A DNA stretch of 64,000 bases from Brevibacillus porteri. Lineage in GTDB: Bacteria; Bacillota; Bacilli; Brevibacillales; Brevibacillaceae. A program made the translations under genes and the position numbers. This document shows, piece after piece, positions 16,347 through 25,258 of the stretch. The DNA lies in NCBI RefSeq assembly GCF_003013475.1, contig NZ_PXZO01000001.1, positions 310,001 through 374,000 of the forward strand, read 5' to 3'. The stretch's first letter is position 1; every line of letters begins with the position of its first letter. Under the pieces are notes generated by a model. It was not told the DNA's origin. It searched no databases and saw nothing but the letters and a program-made list of their open reading frames with translations.

Positions 16347-17921
16347 ATGAAGAAAACGCGCATGGTCGGTTCCTTGTTGGCTCTGACATTGACGGTTAGT
16401 GTTGCGCTGACTGGATGTGGTGGTGCAAGCTCGGAGCAATCCAGTTCGACAAATACAACTGCTGCAGAAGCTCCGAAAGAAGGGGGAACCCTGATTGTAG
16501 CCCGCAAAGCAGACGCCAACAATCTGGACCCGCATTTCATCTCCAATATTCCTTCGGCAAACTATGTGTATGGAAAAGTATATGAGAGCTTGGTTTCTCG
16601 CGATAAAAACGGCGAGTACAAGCCTACACTCGCTACTGAATGGAAACAGCTCGACGACCTGACATGGGAGTTTAAGCTTCGTGAGGGCGTTACGTTCCAC
16701 GATGGTACACCGTTTACAGCAGACGCTGTGAAAAAGACGTTCGAACGTGTACTCGATCCAAAGGTTGCATCACCGCGTGCATCCAACTTCTCCATGATCA
16801 AAGAAATCAAGATTGTGGATGACAAGACTGTACATTTCGTGCTGGAGTATCCTTTTGCACCGCTGCTCTCCATCTTGGCTAGCTCAGAAGGAAGTATCAT
16901 CAGCCCGAAAGCAATCGCAGAGCATTCCGATACATTGGCGAAGCAGCCAGTGGGAACCGGGCCTTTCAAATTCGCATCGTGGGCACCGGGCCAAGATATG
17001 AAACTTGCAAAAAATGATACCTACTGGGGTGAAAAGCCAAAGGTAGATGAAGTATTGTACAAGGTCGTTCCAGAAGATACGACCCGTGTAGCGATGATCG
17101 AAGCAGGCGAAGCGCACATCGGCGACCAGCTTCCTGTGACAGAAGTAGAGCGCGCACAGGCATCTCCTGGCATGAACATGGTACGTGCAGAAGGCTTGGG
17201 TGTGGATTATATCGGCTTTAACGTGCAGAAGAAGCCATTTGATGATGTACGCGTACGTCAAGCTGTCGCGCATGCTATCGAAAAGCAAGCCATTGTACAA
17301 GGGGTATACAACAATGTAGGGACACAAGCGGTTTCCTCGATGTCGCCAAAAGTAATTGGCTATAACCCGAATCTCCAGGATTACTCGTATGACGTCAATG
17401 CAGCAAAAGCACTGCTCGCAGAAGCAGGTTACCCGAATGGCTTCAAAACGTCCATCGTGACAGATGACCGTAAAGAGCGCATGAACGTAGCAGAAGTCAT
17501 CCAGTCACAGTTGAAAGGTATTGGCATTGATTTGGAGATCAAAGTCATGGAATACGGTGCGTATCTGGAGCACACAGACAATGGTGAGCATGCGATGTTC
17601 ATCGGGGGCTGGGGCAATGCAACAGGGGATGGCGACTACAACCAGTACAACGTCTTCCACAGCACTTCGAAAGGCAGCGCAGGTAACATGGCGTTCTACA
17701 ACAACCCAGAGGTAGACAAGCTGATTGAAGAAGGACGTCGCGAAAAAGATGCGCAAAAACGTAATGAAATTTACGCAAAGCTGCAAGAAATCGAGCTGAA
17801 GGAAGTACCGATCCTTCCCATCCGCACGATTGACCATGTGGCGGTTACATCCAAGAATGTAAATGGCTTCTGGCTGAGCCCTGTTGGCTACTTGATGCTG
17901 GATGAAGTATCGATCAACTAA
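16347..17921 (+). CDS. Oligopeptide-type ABC substrate-binding lipoprotein 4
   Basis: This 524-residue SBP_bac_5 paralogue has LTGC with cysteine 24, NNLDPHF, GTGPFKFASWAPGQ and GWGNATGDGDYNQYNVFH. ATG 16347 follows CAGGGGG. It is a single-gene unit with its own GTAAA-repeat promoter and terminator. Like its three sisters it lacks a neighbouring permease, so the transporter it serves must be elsewhere or shared. Small changes in otherwise invariant blocks (A for T in the SWAPGQ segment) may reflect a different ligand. Confidence 0.9.
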   Translation: MKKTRMVGSLLALTLTVSVALTGCGGASSEQSSSTNTTAAEAPKEGGTLIVARKADANNLDPHFISNIPSANYVYGKVYESLVSRDKNGEYKPTLATEWKQLDDLTWEFKLREGVTFHDGTPFTADAVKKTFERVLDPKVASPRASNFSMIKEIKIVDDKTVHFVLEYPFAPLLSILASSEGSIISPKAIAEHSDTLAKQPVGTGPFKFASWAPGQDMKLAKNDTYWGEKPKVDEVLYKVVPEDTTRVAMIEAGEAHIGDQLPVTEVERAQASPGMNMVRAEGLGVDYIGFNVQKKPFDDVRVRQAVAHAIEKQAIVQGVYNNVGTQAVSSMSPKVIGYNPNLQDYSYDVNAAKALLAEAGYPNGFKTSIVTDDRKERMNVAEVIQSQLKGIGIDLEIKVMEYGAYLEHTDNGEHAMFIGGWGNATGDGDYNQYNVFHSTSKGSAGNMAFYNNPEVDKLIEEGRREKDAQKRNEIYAKLQEIELKEVPILPIRTIDHVAVTSKNVNGFWLSPVGYLMLDEVSIN

Positions 17922-17928
17922 TGGTGAT

Positions 17929-17962
17929 AGAAGGGATGGCGTTTGTCGCTGTCCCTTCTTTC
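17929..17962 (+). terminator. Terminator of binding protein 4
   Basis: AGAAGGGA pairs with TCCCTTCT; the T-tract is short. Confidence 0.6.
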
Positions 17963-18048
17963 GTCCATAGAGAGGAATTCACGATCTGGACCGGGAATGT
18001 AACTTGGGGAAAAGAAAAGCGCAAGAGACAAGTCATGGGGTGGAAAAC

Positions 18049-18678
18049 ATGCAGGAAGAGCAGCTAGACATATTTGACGAAGCAGGACAGCACATCGGGG
18101 TAGAAGCGCGTAGCGAAGTACACCGCTTGGGGCTGTGGCACCAAACCTTTCACTGCTGGATTTACCGTGTAGTAGATGAGCAGATCGAATTGTTGTTCCA
18201 AAAAAGACATCCACAAAAGGATACTTGTCCGAACTTGCTCGACATTACCTCTGCCGGTCATCTTCTCGCTTCGGAACAGCCATGTGACGGCGTGCGGGAA
18301 TTGGAGGAGGAGCTGGGCTTGTCCGTGGGCTTTGAGGAATTGGACAAGCTAGGCGTGATTCGTGATGTAACGGTTGCACCCTCCATCATTGATAAGGAAA
18401 TGTGCCATACCTTTTTGTATGAATGCGATCAACCCTTACGTGCGTACCGTGTACAGGAAGAAGAAGTCACGGGGCTGTTTTGGGTCAATCTGCAAGAGCT
18501 CGAGCGGTTGTTTGCGGACGAAATCGGGCAGATATCGGTGATTGGATTTTTGCTATTGGAAAATGGTGAGCAAAAAGATACAGCGATGATCGCGTCAAAA
18601 CCTGACTTTGTTCCACATGAAGTGCATTATTACCAGCAGGTGTTTGCAGCAGTGAAACTACGCGCAGCCAATCGATAA
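18049..18678 (+). CDS. Nudix hydrolase
   Basis: This 209-residue protein has a Nudix box, GHLLASE...RELEEELGL, around residues 70-92. The spacer between the first glutamate and the RE pair is one residue shorter than the textbook pattern by my count. The N-terminal LDIFDEAGQHIG resembles the isopentenyl isomerase-like Nudix group. Such enzymes cleave nucleoside diphosphate-linked compounds, and the substrate is not predictable. ATG 18049 follows GGGGTGG; a frame beginning at TTG 18004 is less likely. It is a single-gene unit with a terminator after it. Confidence 0.85.
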   Translation: MQEEQLDIFDEAGQHIGVEARSEVHRLGLWHQTFHCWIYRVVDEQIELLFQKRHPQKDTCPNLLDITSAGHLLASEQPCDGVRELEEELGLSVGFEELDKLGVIRDVTVAPSIIDKEMCHTFLYECDQPLRAYRVQEEEVTGLFWVNLQELERLFADEIGQISVIGFLLLENGEQKDTAMIASKPDFVPHEVHYYQQVFAAVKLRAANR

Positions 18679-18697
18679 CCCTGATCGGAAAAACAAT

Positions 18698-18729
18698 GCC
18701 TCGCTTGTCATCGACAAGACGAGGTTTTT
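18698..18729 (+). terminator. Terminator of the Nudix gene
   Basis: CCTCG-CTTGTC pairs with GACAAG-CGAGG, followed by T5. Confidence 0.85.
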
Positions 18730-18829
18730 CGTTGGGCGAGAAAGATTGGCGAAGACACGTTCTCTAATGTGATATACTAGACAATGCTTTTTCACTGCTC
18801 GCAATCATGCGTAGAGAGAGGAGATCGAG

Positions 18830-20266
18830 ATGAGACTACAGATTATGATTGCCCTAATGCTCTCGACATTCCTTGCTGCGATGGAAGGAACGATTGTGAG
18901 TACAGCCGTACCACGCATTACGAGTGATTTGGCAGGCTTTGAACAGGTGAGCTGGGTATACGCCATCTACATGCTTGCCACTGCCGTATCTGCTCCCATT
19001 TACGGCAAGCTGGCTGATTTATTTGGCCGAAAAAACGTATTGTTAATCGGTATCGGTATCTTTTTGTTAGGTTCCACGCTCTGTGGAGTGGCGACGTCGA
19101 TGTGGCAGCTCATTGTTTTCCGTGCCATTCAAGGCTTGGGTGCAGGTTCAGTCATGCCGATTACGATGACTATCATCGGAGATTTGTACACCGAGCAGAC
19201 TGCCAGAGCAAAAGCGCAGGGCTGGATTAGTGCTGTATGGGGACTTTCCGGTGTGGCAGGTCCGTTGGTCGGAGGATTTTTGGTCGATACTCTGACGTGG
19301 CGTTATATCTTTTTTCTTAACTTGCCTTTTGGCCTCGTATCGTTTTTCATGCTCGTCTTCATGTATAAGGAAAAGCTTGCCGTCAAAGAAAAGCGTCATA
19401 TCGATTATCCGGGCGCGCTTATTTTTTCGGTCGGGACCATCGCTTTGTTGTATGCCTTGTTAACAGGTAGCCAAAATCAATCATGGACCAGTCCGGTGAC
19501 GATTTCCTTGATCGTATTTGCATTGGTGAGCTATCTAATCTTTGTATCAGTGGAAAAGAAATCGCCTGAGCCGCTGATTCCGCTTTCGCTTTTTACCAAT
19601 CGAAACGTGACCATGATCAATTTGCTGACACTCTTGACCAATGGAATTGTCATCAGCATGGTGGTTTACTTGCCGATCTGGAGCCAGGGAGTCTTGGGAG
19701 AAAGTGCGACAATGGCTGGCTTTGTCCTGACACCGATGCCGGTTTGCTGGACGATCGGCTCTATCCTTGCAGGGAACTTGTTAGGCAAGCTGCGAGCTGA
19801 ACAGTTGTTTGTCGCAGGAACTGCCGTTCTGACGGTAGCGACAACATTGTTGAGCTTCCTGTCCGCTCAGTCAGCGGGATACCTCATTTATGTGGCTGTA
19901 GGCTTAATTGGTTTGGGAATGGGACTCATTTCTCCGATCATCATGGTAAAAATTCAATCGTCCGTTGCAGTCGACAAGAGGGGCACAGCGGTTGCCCTCA
20001 ATACGTTCACGGGTACATTTAGCCAAACCTTCGGGGCAGCTGTATTCGGAATGTTGTTCAACATGGTGACTGTAGCAAGTGGTCATGCGAATTTAGGGGC
20101 CTCGTTTGAACAGGGATCGATTCCAGTGGCACAGCTGGCACAGATCCGAGACTTGTTGGCTAGTGGTGTTCATGTAGTCTTCACAGGCACCTTAGTGCTT
20201 GCGATAGCCAGCTTTGTTCTGACGCTTGTGATCGCAAAAGGAAACCGAGTCAAACAGACACACTAA
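18830..20266 (+). CDS. MFS multidrug exporter, DHA2 (14-TM) family
   Basis: This 478-residue integral membrane protein carries family signs: LDGTIV-like AAMEGTIVSTAVP near the start, GKLADLFGRKNV in the loop between helices 2 and 3, the PGxxxGP-like LSGVAGPLVGG of helix 5 and about 14 hydrophobic spans. The family (EmrB/QacA) exports drugs or metabolites using the proton gradient. ATG 18830 follows AGAGGAGATCGAG. It is flanked by terminators, with no adjacent regulator to hint at its substrate. Confidence 0.9.
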   Translation: MRLQIMIALMLSTFLAAMEGTIVSTAVPRITSDLAGFEQVSWVYAIYMLATAVSAPIYGKLADLFGRKNVLLIGIGIFLLGSTLCGVATSMWQLIVFRAIQGLGAGSVMPITMTIIGDLYTEQTARAKAQGWISAVWGLSGVAGPLVGGFLVDTLTWRYIFFLNLPFGLVSFFMLVFMYKEKLAVKEKRHIDYPGALIFSVGTIALLYALLTGSQNQSWTSPVTISLIVFALVSYLIFVSVEKKSPEPLIPLSLFTNRNVTMINLLTLLTNGIVISMVVYLPIWSQGVLGESATMAGFVLTPMPVCWTIGSILAGNLLGKLRAEQLFVAGTAVLTVATTLLSFLSAQSAGYLIYVAVGLIGLGMGLISPIIMVKIQSSVAVDKRGTAVALNTFTGTFSQTFGAAVFGMLFNMVTVASGHANLGASFEQGSIPVAQLAQIRDLLASGVHVVFTGTLVLAIASFVLTLVIAKGNRVKQTH

Positions 20267-20273
20267 ATTCAAA

Positions 20274-20300
20274 GACGTCCGCCGAGTGCGGGCGTTTTTC
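20274..20300 (+). terminator. Terminator of the MFS gene
   Basis: ACGTCCGC pairs with GCGGGCGT, followed by T4C. Confidence 0.8.
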
Positions 20301-20414
20301 AAATAATTGGTTACAGTTTTCCAAAAAATACAAACTACATATTGCCAGTTGGTACATTCATCGATACTATTTTCCTAGATGCCCAAATTCTTGCGGACAG
20401 GAGTGCATGGGACG

Positions 20415-21665
20415 ATGGAGGAGATTCGACCAGTTTCCATTGACGATATCGATGAGGTCGTTAGGATTGCAGCGATGAGCTACCCTGGAAGCAATCTACT
20501 GGGTGCAGAGAGCAGACAGCGATTTGCCGAACGCGTAAGGGAGACGATCGAAAACGACCCACATGTCAGCTACCACGGATGCTACCGTGATGGACGAATA
20601 GTGGGGATTATGAAATGGTACGATTTTCCTATGAATGTTCACGGCACACCGCTTTTGACTGGCGGGATTGGGCTGGTCGCCGTAGACCTTTTGCATAAAA
20701 AGGAAAAAGTGGCCATGTCGATGCTGCGAGGTTTTCTTTCCAGCTATCGGGAGCGGGGAATCTCGCTGGTCTCTCTCTATCCGTTTCGTGTTGATTTTTA
20801 CAAGCAAATGGGTTTTGGAGTAGGGACCAAGGTTCACCAATACAAGTTCAAGCCGTCCAGCCTGCCGTTTGTAGGCAAGGACAAAATCGTCTATATAGGA
20901 AAAGAGGACATAGAAGAACTGTCTGCTTGTTATCATCGAATCGCCCGTCAAACACATGGCATGATTAAGCGAACAGAGCGGGACTGGGACAGACTCCTCG
21001 ATGTTCCAGAAATGATTGTCGTCGGCTACAAAAAGGACGGAAGGTTAGAAGGCTATCTTGCTTTCCAGTTCCAGGGCGCCCATGAAAAAAACAAACTCTT
21101 CAACAACATAGAAGTAAGAGAGCTTCAGTATGAGAACCGCGAAGCACTCGCGCAATTGCTCTCTTTCCTTCGTAGTCAAGCCGATCAGATTCAACGGATT
21201 GAGTTCACGACGCCGGATGAAGACTTTCACATGTTGTTATCTGATCCGGGTAATGGAACGGATACAATGTTGTGGAGCATATATCATGAGAGTCATGCAT
21301 CTGGAGTCGGTCTGATGTATCGGATCATTGATGTGCCGGGATTTTTCCGTCAGCTGTCCCACCACCATTTTGGTTCGGAAACGGTAAATGTGAAGCTGAC
21401 GATCCGCGATTCGTTTCTGCCTGAGAATGAAGGAACATGGCTCATCAAGTTTATCGATGGTCGTCCGGAACTAGGGGAGGCAGTGGAGCCTGACGTTGCG
21501 GTGCAGCTAGATATTTCGGATTTTTCTTCACTCGTGATGGGGGTAGTAACTGCCCACAAGCTGTATCAATACGGCCAATTGGAGCTGGATGCTCCAGAAA
21601 AGCTTCCCATTTTGGATAGGCTGTTTGCTGTTCCCGAGAAGCCGCGATGTGTGACTACCTTCTAA
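20415..21665 (+). CDS. Eis-family GNAT N-acetyltransferase
   Basis: The protein has about 416 residues. The N-terminal half is a GNAT domain (IRPVSIDDIDEVV, then GIGLVAVDLLHKKEKVAMSML as the acetyl-CoA binding loop). The C-terminal part has a second GNAT-like region and an SCP2-like end (LDISDFSSLVMG). Eis-type proteins acetylate amines such as aminoglycosides or lysine residues; the substrate here is unknown. The frame is open upstream to ATG 20379. I prefer ATG 20415, with AGGAG 11 bases upstream; GTG 20403 is also possible. Confidence 0.8.
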   Translation: MEEIRPVSIDDIDEVVRIAAMSYPGSNLLGAESRQRFAERVRETIENDPHVSYHGCYRDGRIVGIMKWYDFPMNVHGTPLLTGGIGLVAVDLLHKKEKVAMSMLRGFLSSYRERGISLVSLYPFRVDFYKQMGFGVGTKVHQYKFKPSSLPFVGKDKIVYIGKEDIEELSACYHRIARQTHGMIKRTERDWDRLLDVPEMIVVGYKKDGRLEGYLAFQFQGAHEKNKLFNNIEVRELQYENREALAQLLSFLRSQADQIQRIEFTTPDEDFHMLLSDPGNGTDTMLWSIYHESHASGVGLMYRIIDVPGFFRQLSHHHFGSETVNVKLTIRDSFLPENEGTWLIKFIDGRPELGEAVEPDVAVQLDISDFSSLVMGVVTAHKLYQYGQLELDAPEKLPILDRLFAVPEKPRCVTTF

Positions 21666-21755
21666 ACAAGAAGGTTTGTCACGTTTTTGACACATTTGGT
21701 TATCTTATTTTGCTTCCTCCCATATGTTGTTAGTAAATGGGAGGAGGCAGGTTAT

Positions 21756-21929
21756 ATGATCTTTCTTACACTGGTTATCTTTTTTGCGTTTCTTTTGATT
21801 GTTTGGGTGGTCGTTAGACTCCTCTTCCGGCTGGAAAAGCATGATTCCATCACACATGATGAGAGAGAATTATGGAATCGCTTTCAGGTGAAAGAGCAGG
21901 AGATCAAATACCGAAAGCCCAAAAAATAA
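21756..21929 (+). CDS. Small single-span membrane protein
   Basis: This 57-residue protein has one hydrophobic segment (residues 2-24, MIFLTLVIFFAFLLIVWVVV) and then a charged tail rich in Lys and Glu. GGAGGAGGC 6 bases before ATG 21756 makes it very likely translated; the longer frame from 21687 has no ribosome site. I do not recognise the family. A terminator follows. Confidence 0.65.
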   Translation: MIFLTLVIFFAFLLIVWVVVRLLFRLEKHDSITHDERELWNRFQVKEQEIKYRKPKK

Positions 21930-21931
21930 AA

Positions 21932-21966
21932 AGAAAGGCGCCAAGGTGACAGGCGCTCTTTCTTTT
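21932..21966 (+). terminator. Terminator after the small membrane protein
   Basis: GCGCC pairs with GGCGC within a longer AAAG/CTTT stem, then TTCTTTT. Confidence 0.65.
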
Positions 21967-22006
21967 GCGTATTACCCACTATGAGAAGAGAAAGAAGGAG
22001 AAGACA

Positions 22007-22483
22007 ATGCCAGGTAGATCAGAGGGGCATCAACGTGAATTTTTTCGCTTACGTCTAGAATACGCCCTCTGTGCAGACATGACTATTGTGCTGATCAAAG
22101 GGAAAACCATGGAGATTGGGAGCACACAGGTATTGATCGAGGATATCGGAGCAGGTGGACTTCGATTTCTCTCTCATCTCAAAATGCCAGCCAATGACCA
22201 GCTCGTTCTGCAGTTTGCGACGGAATTGTGCGGACAGGCTCTGAAAATGTACGGCCACGTCGTTCGCACGATTCCGTGGGAAACGGACTATTACGAATAC
22301 GCCGTACGTTTTACAATGGAAGAGGAACAGCATCTGGAGATCAATCGTATGATAAACCGCTTGGCGATCCGCTATCGGCAAAACCGGACATCAACAGAGG
22401 GGCGTTTCTATAAAGGCGATCGCCTGGCATTTTTAAAAGAGCTAGCCCAAGCAAGTCTTGCGATGCGAGCAAGTGAAGCATAG
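22007..22483 (+). CDS. PilZ domain protein
   Basis: This 158-residue protein has the two c-di-GMP binding signatures of PilZ: the basic QREFFRLR motif near residue 10 (RxxxR) and the IEDIGAGGLRF motif (D-x-[SG]-x-x-G type) near 45. The rest is beta-rich, with a helical C-terminal tail. It probably binds c-di-GMP and acts through protein contacts; the partner is unknown. ATG 22007 follows GAAGGAGAAG. It is a single gene between terminators. Confidence 0.8.
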   Translation: MPGRSEGHQREFFRLRLEYALCADMTIVLIKGKTMEIGSTQVLIEDIGAGGLRFLSHLKMPANDQLVLQFATELCGQALKMYGHVVRTIPWETDYYEYAVRFTMEEEQHLEINRMINRLAIRYRQNRTSTEGRFYKGDRLAFLKELAQASLAMRASEA

Positions 22484-22489
22484 ACAAAA

Positions 22490-22529
22490 AGGCTTTCTGT
22501 TGTGCAAATACACAACAGGGAGCTTTTTT
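22490..22529 (+). terminator. Terminator of the PilZ gene
   Basis: CTGTTGTG pairs with CACAACAG, extended by an imperfect outer stem, then T6. Confidence 0.8.
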
Positions 22530-22599
22530 GTTTGACACAAAACAAACGCAGTGATAAGTTATCTATAATAAATCAAACGATTAAAGGTTGTGTTTATAT

Positions 22600-23742
22600 A
22601 TGAGTCTTCATGAAGCATTTTGGAGCGCTTCCCTTCAAGAATGGAAGCAAGGTTACATCGAACAAGACGAACATTATATGTGTTTGCTCTGTGGGGAACA
22701 GGTGGAGAAAGGAATTATTTATCCAGTGGAGGGTGCCCTGTACGAAGCGTCCCGCTTTATGCGCCATCACATCGAGGCTGTGCACGGTTCTGTCTTTACT
22801 CACTTGAGCCAGTTGGATAAACGATTGACGGGCTTGTCTGATCATCAGGTTAATTTGCTTCGCCTCTTTTACCAGGGCAAGACAGACGCCGAGGTTCAAA
22901 ATGAAATGGGGATCGGCAGTGCATCAACGATCCGTAATCACCGCTTTGCACTCAAGGAAAAAGAACGTCAGGCCAAGGTATTTCTGGTCATGATGGAGTT
23001 ATTGCATGAAGCGGATAAACATCAAACGACCAACGATGCCAGATCAAGCAAGCAAAAGAATACCTCGAAAGATGGCGATGCCGCAGAGTATGCCGCGATC
23101 GTAAAGAAACTCTTGCCGAATGGACTATCAGGTCGATTAGAACGATTCCCGCGCAAGCAAAAGCATAAACTCATCTTACTCGAAGAGATTTCCAAAAAAT
23201 TTGAGCTCGATCGTTTCTACACGGAGCGGGAAGTGAATGAGATTTTGGAAGGTCTCTACGACGATTATGTGACCTTGCGGAGATATTTAGTCGATGTTGG
23301 TTTGATGGATAGACAGGCTGACGGCAGTCAATATTGGCGGATCGCAGTGGAAAATGAAGGAGAGGAGCGAGGGGCGCAACAGATGAATCGCAAGCAAGAG
23401 CTCAAGCAGATGTACAAGGAAGTAGAAACCGATGCAGGCGTTTATCAAATTAAGAACAAGCAAAATGACAAAGTGTTCATCGCCAGCACGAATAACTTAA
23501 AAACGATCAACGGTAGAAAGTTCATGCTTCAGCATGGTTCGCATCCTAATCGTGAGCTGCAAAAAGACTGGGATAAATACGGTTCGGACGCTTTTGAAAT
23601 CGAAGTATTAGAGAAGGTTGAGAAGAAAGACCATCCGTATTTTGATGGGAAGGATGCACTGGAAAAACTCGAAGATAAATGGATGAAAAAGCTGGCGCCA
23701 TATGGTGATCGAGGCTATCACGTGCAAAAAGATCCGTCCTAG
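22600..23742 (+). CDS. Zinc-finger / HTH / DUF2087 regulator with C-terminal GIY-YIG domain
   Basis: This 380-residue multi-domain protein starts with a likely zinc site (CLLC near 28 and HH...H near 60). It is followed by a LuxR-like helix-turn-helix (TDAEVQNEMGIGSASTIRNHR, near 100). A DUF2087 domain lies near 190-250 (LERFPRKQKHKLILLEEI). The last 100 residues fit a GIY-YIG fold (AGVYQIKNK, then WDKYGSDAFEIEVLE). The first parts suggest DNA binding; the last suggests nuclease ancestry, and activity is not certain. ATG 22600 is preceded by AAAGG at about 12 bases. It overlaps the convergent gene at 23739 by four bases. Confidence 0.7.
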   Translation: MSLHEAFWSASLQEWKQGYIEQDEHYMCLLCGEQVEKGIIYPVEGALYEASRFMRHHIEAVHGSVFTHLSQLDKRLTGLSDHQVNLLRLFYQGKTDAEVQNEMGIGSASTIRNHRFALKEKERQAKVFLVMMELLHEADKHQTTNDARSSKQKNTSKDGDAAEYAAIVKKLLPNGLSGRLERFPRKQKHKLILLEEISKKFELDRFYTEREVNEILEGLYDDYVTLRRYLVDVGLMDRQADGSQYWRIAVENEGEERGAQQMNRKQELKQMYKEVETDAGVYQIKNKQNDKVFIASTNNLKTINGRKFMLQHGSHPNRELQKDWDKYGSDAFEIEVLEKVEKKDHPYFDGKDALEKLEDKWMKKLAPYGDRGYHVQKDPS

Positions 23743-24056
23743 TCTCGTCCATCATCCAGCATATGGAAGCGCTCCAAGTGATCCCACAAACCTTCCTTAT
23801 GCAAAATCTGAATTTGTTTTTCACCAAGTAAATCAAAATGTGGGAAGGGTGCTCGGTTATGAATGTAGACAGGATCGAGTCCGTTGGCAAGGCACCAGTC
23901 TGTCAGTAACGAATAATTGGCACAGCCTACTTTTGTAACGGTTTTGATTCCAGGAAACCGTGGGTCCAGCCAATAGTGGGTGAGAAATGCCAATTCGCCT
24001 CGACTAACGGCTTGCTTCCAACGGTTCAGTTCGTCTCGTGTAATCCCAAATGCCAC
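23739..24056 (-). CDS. Conserved hypothetical protein, YneQ-like
   Basis: This 105-residue soluble protein contains FLTHYWLDPRFPG and FPHFDLLGEKQ blocks that I associate with the small YneQ-type proteins of bacilli. That assignment is from memory. No catalytic motif is obvious. ATG 24056 follows AGGAAGAG. Its stop region overlaps the end of the DUF2087 gene by four bases on the opposite strand. Confidence 0.7.
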   Translation of the reverse strand: MAFGITRDELNRWKQAVSRGELAFLTHYWLDPRFPGIKTVTKVGCANYSLLTDWCLANGLDPVYIHNRAPFPHFDLLGEKQIQILHKEGLWDHLERFHMLDDGRD

Positions 24057-24122
24057 TCTTCCTCATCCTTTGCAAAGCGGTCGTGTTTCTCACTCATTAA
24101 TAGCATGGAATGGTGTAAACGT

Positions 24123-24170
24123 CAAAAAGACAGGTCTCCCCCGGGGATAGCCGACGGAAACTGTCTTTTT
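24123..24170. terminator. Bidirectional terminator between gerQ and the 24056 gene
   Basis: AAAAAGACAG pairs with CTGTCTTTTT around a GC-rich loop. On the minus strand it ends gerQ. Confidence 0.75.
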
Positions 24171-24182
24171 GTGCTTGGTTGC

Positions 24183-24635
24183 TTACCGAACTCCAGTAGG
24201 AAGCTGAGGTGGGATGTAATTCAACTCTTCATCCGCAGTGATGTAATCGGTGTTGACCATGAGGAGCAAATAGCGTTTGCCGGTTTGCGGATCGCTGATA
24301 ATGATGTGGTCGCGGCCAGCTGTTTCGAGGACACCACGGAAAATTTTGGCGTTCCATTGGCTGTTGTTTTCAAACGTTTGGTACACCGTAATGACTTTGC
24401 CTCGATTCAGGCGAAGGATGTTTTCGATGTACGATTCTTCCATCACTTGCCCAGGAGTAATGGGCATTCCAGGAATCAAGGCTCCGCTTGGCTGCATCGG
24501 AACCAGTTGAGGTTGCTGCTGCTGAATCATCTGCTGCTGTTGCTGAGGCATACCGTATGGATACTGGGCGGATGGGTACATGTCGTAGCCGTATTGTTGT
24601 TGAGGGAAACCAGTGTAAGGCATTTGTTGACTCAT
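24183..24635 (-). CDS. gerQ: Spore coat protein GerQ
   Basis: This 150-residue protein has a Gln/Tyr/Pro-rich N-terminal half (poly-Q stretches near 33-42) and a conserved C-terminal domain with EESYIENILRLNRGK and GRDHIIISDP. In B. subtilis GerQ is cross-linked into the coat by transglutaminase and anchors the lytic enzyme CwlJ. The gene order cwlJ-gerQ here, 32 bp apart on the same strand, matches that partnership. The start at 24635 follows AAGGAGCGAG. It is expected to be expressed in the mother cell during sporulation. Confidence 0.92.
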   Translation of the reverse strand: MSQQMPYTGFPQQQYGYDMYPSAQYPYGMPQQQQQMIQQQQPQLVPMQPSGALIPGMPITPGQVMEESYIENILRLNRGKVITVYQTFENNSQWNAKIFRGVLETAGRDHIIISDPQTGKRYLLLMVNTDYITADEELNYIPPQLPTGVR

Positions 24636-24667
24636 GATGAACTCGCTCCTTTATCTATCTAATCCTT

Positions 24668-25090
24668 TTAATAGACGCGTGGACAATCTGCTGGTGTTGG
24701 AACGAAGAAGCAGTGTGCCTTATAGCGACCGGAGTTTTGTTGATCCCACCAGGTAGGAGGACAGTTTCCGGCAGGACGGTAGAACCACAATGCGTTGCTC
24801 GCGGGGCGGGTTTTCTCTCCATTGACTGCGCGCTGTGCCAGTCGTTTGTCTCTTTCCCTGGCACGTTGATAGAAATACGGCTTCTGGATCGCTTCGAATC
24901 CTCCCGGAGATTGATAGACCATGTCACGCATGCTGCGAATGTTTTTGAAGTCAAGGCAGTTACCTAAAATCCGATTTACCCCAACGTTGCCAACCATCAA
25001 CATGCCCAACTCACCTTCACCCTCAGCCTCAGCCCGAATCAGTCTGGCAAGCATATCGACATCGCTGGAGTTCGCTTTAATGACGGCCAT
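24668..25090 (-). CDS. cwlJ: Spore cortex-lytic hydrolase CwlJ
   Basis: This 140-residue cell-wall hydrolase of the SleB/CwlJ catalytic family has no signal peptide, as is normal for CwlJ. The catalytic glutamate motif RAEAEGE is at 19-25, with GNVGVNR and the C-terminal ALWFYRP and CFFVP blocks also present. It degrades cortex peptidoglycan during germination. I chose the start at 25090, which has a near-perfect GGAAGGAGGTGA ahead of it; the frame extends nine codons further without support. It forms an operon with gerQ. Confidence 0.92.
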   Translation of the reverse strand: MAVIKANSSDVDMLARLIRAEAEGEGELGMLMVGNVGVNRILGNCLDFKNIRSMRDMVYQSPGGFEAIQKPYFYQRARERDKRLAQRAVNGEKTRPASNALWFYRPAGNCPPTWWDQQNSGRYKAHCFFVPTPADCPRVY

Positions 25091-25176
25091 TGCTTCACCT
25101 CCTTCCACAAAAATCACAATAACAATATATGGGCGAATAATAGATTGGTGATTGGCCCAATAAATTTTTCATCAAG

Positions 25177-25205
25177 TTGACGTTTACGTAAACGGCAGTT
25201 ACAAT
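25177..25205 (+). promoter_or_regulatory. Promoter with palindromic operator for the MerR-acyl-CoA operon
   Basis: TTGACG (25177-25182), a 17-bp spacer and TACAAT (25200-25205) form a good vegetative promoter. The spacer region holds a perfect palindrome CGTTTACGTAAACG (25181-25194), the place where MerR-type regulators bind. It resembles the operators I recall for the LiuR type of MerR regulators of branched-chain acid breakdown. Confidence 0.7.
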
Positions 25206-25258
25206 CATTTTGTTCGGTAAATTTAGAATTTTATAAATGCAAGTGAGGGGCGCTGGAC

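Noticed and set aside
24480..24630. Repetitive CTG/TTG stretch in gerQ that looks like a short repeat array
   Set aside because: It encodes the natural poly-glutamine region of GerQ; there are no spacers, so it is not a CRISPR array.
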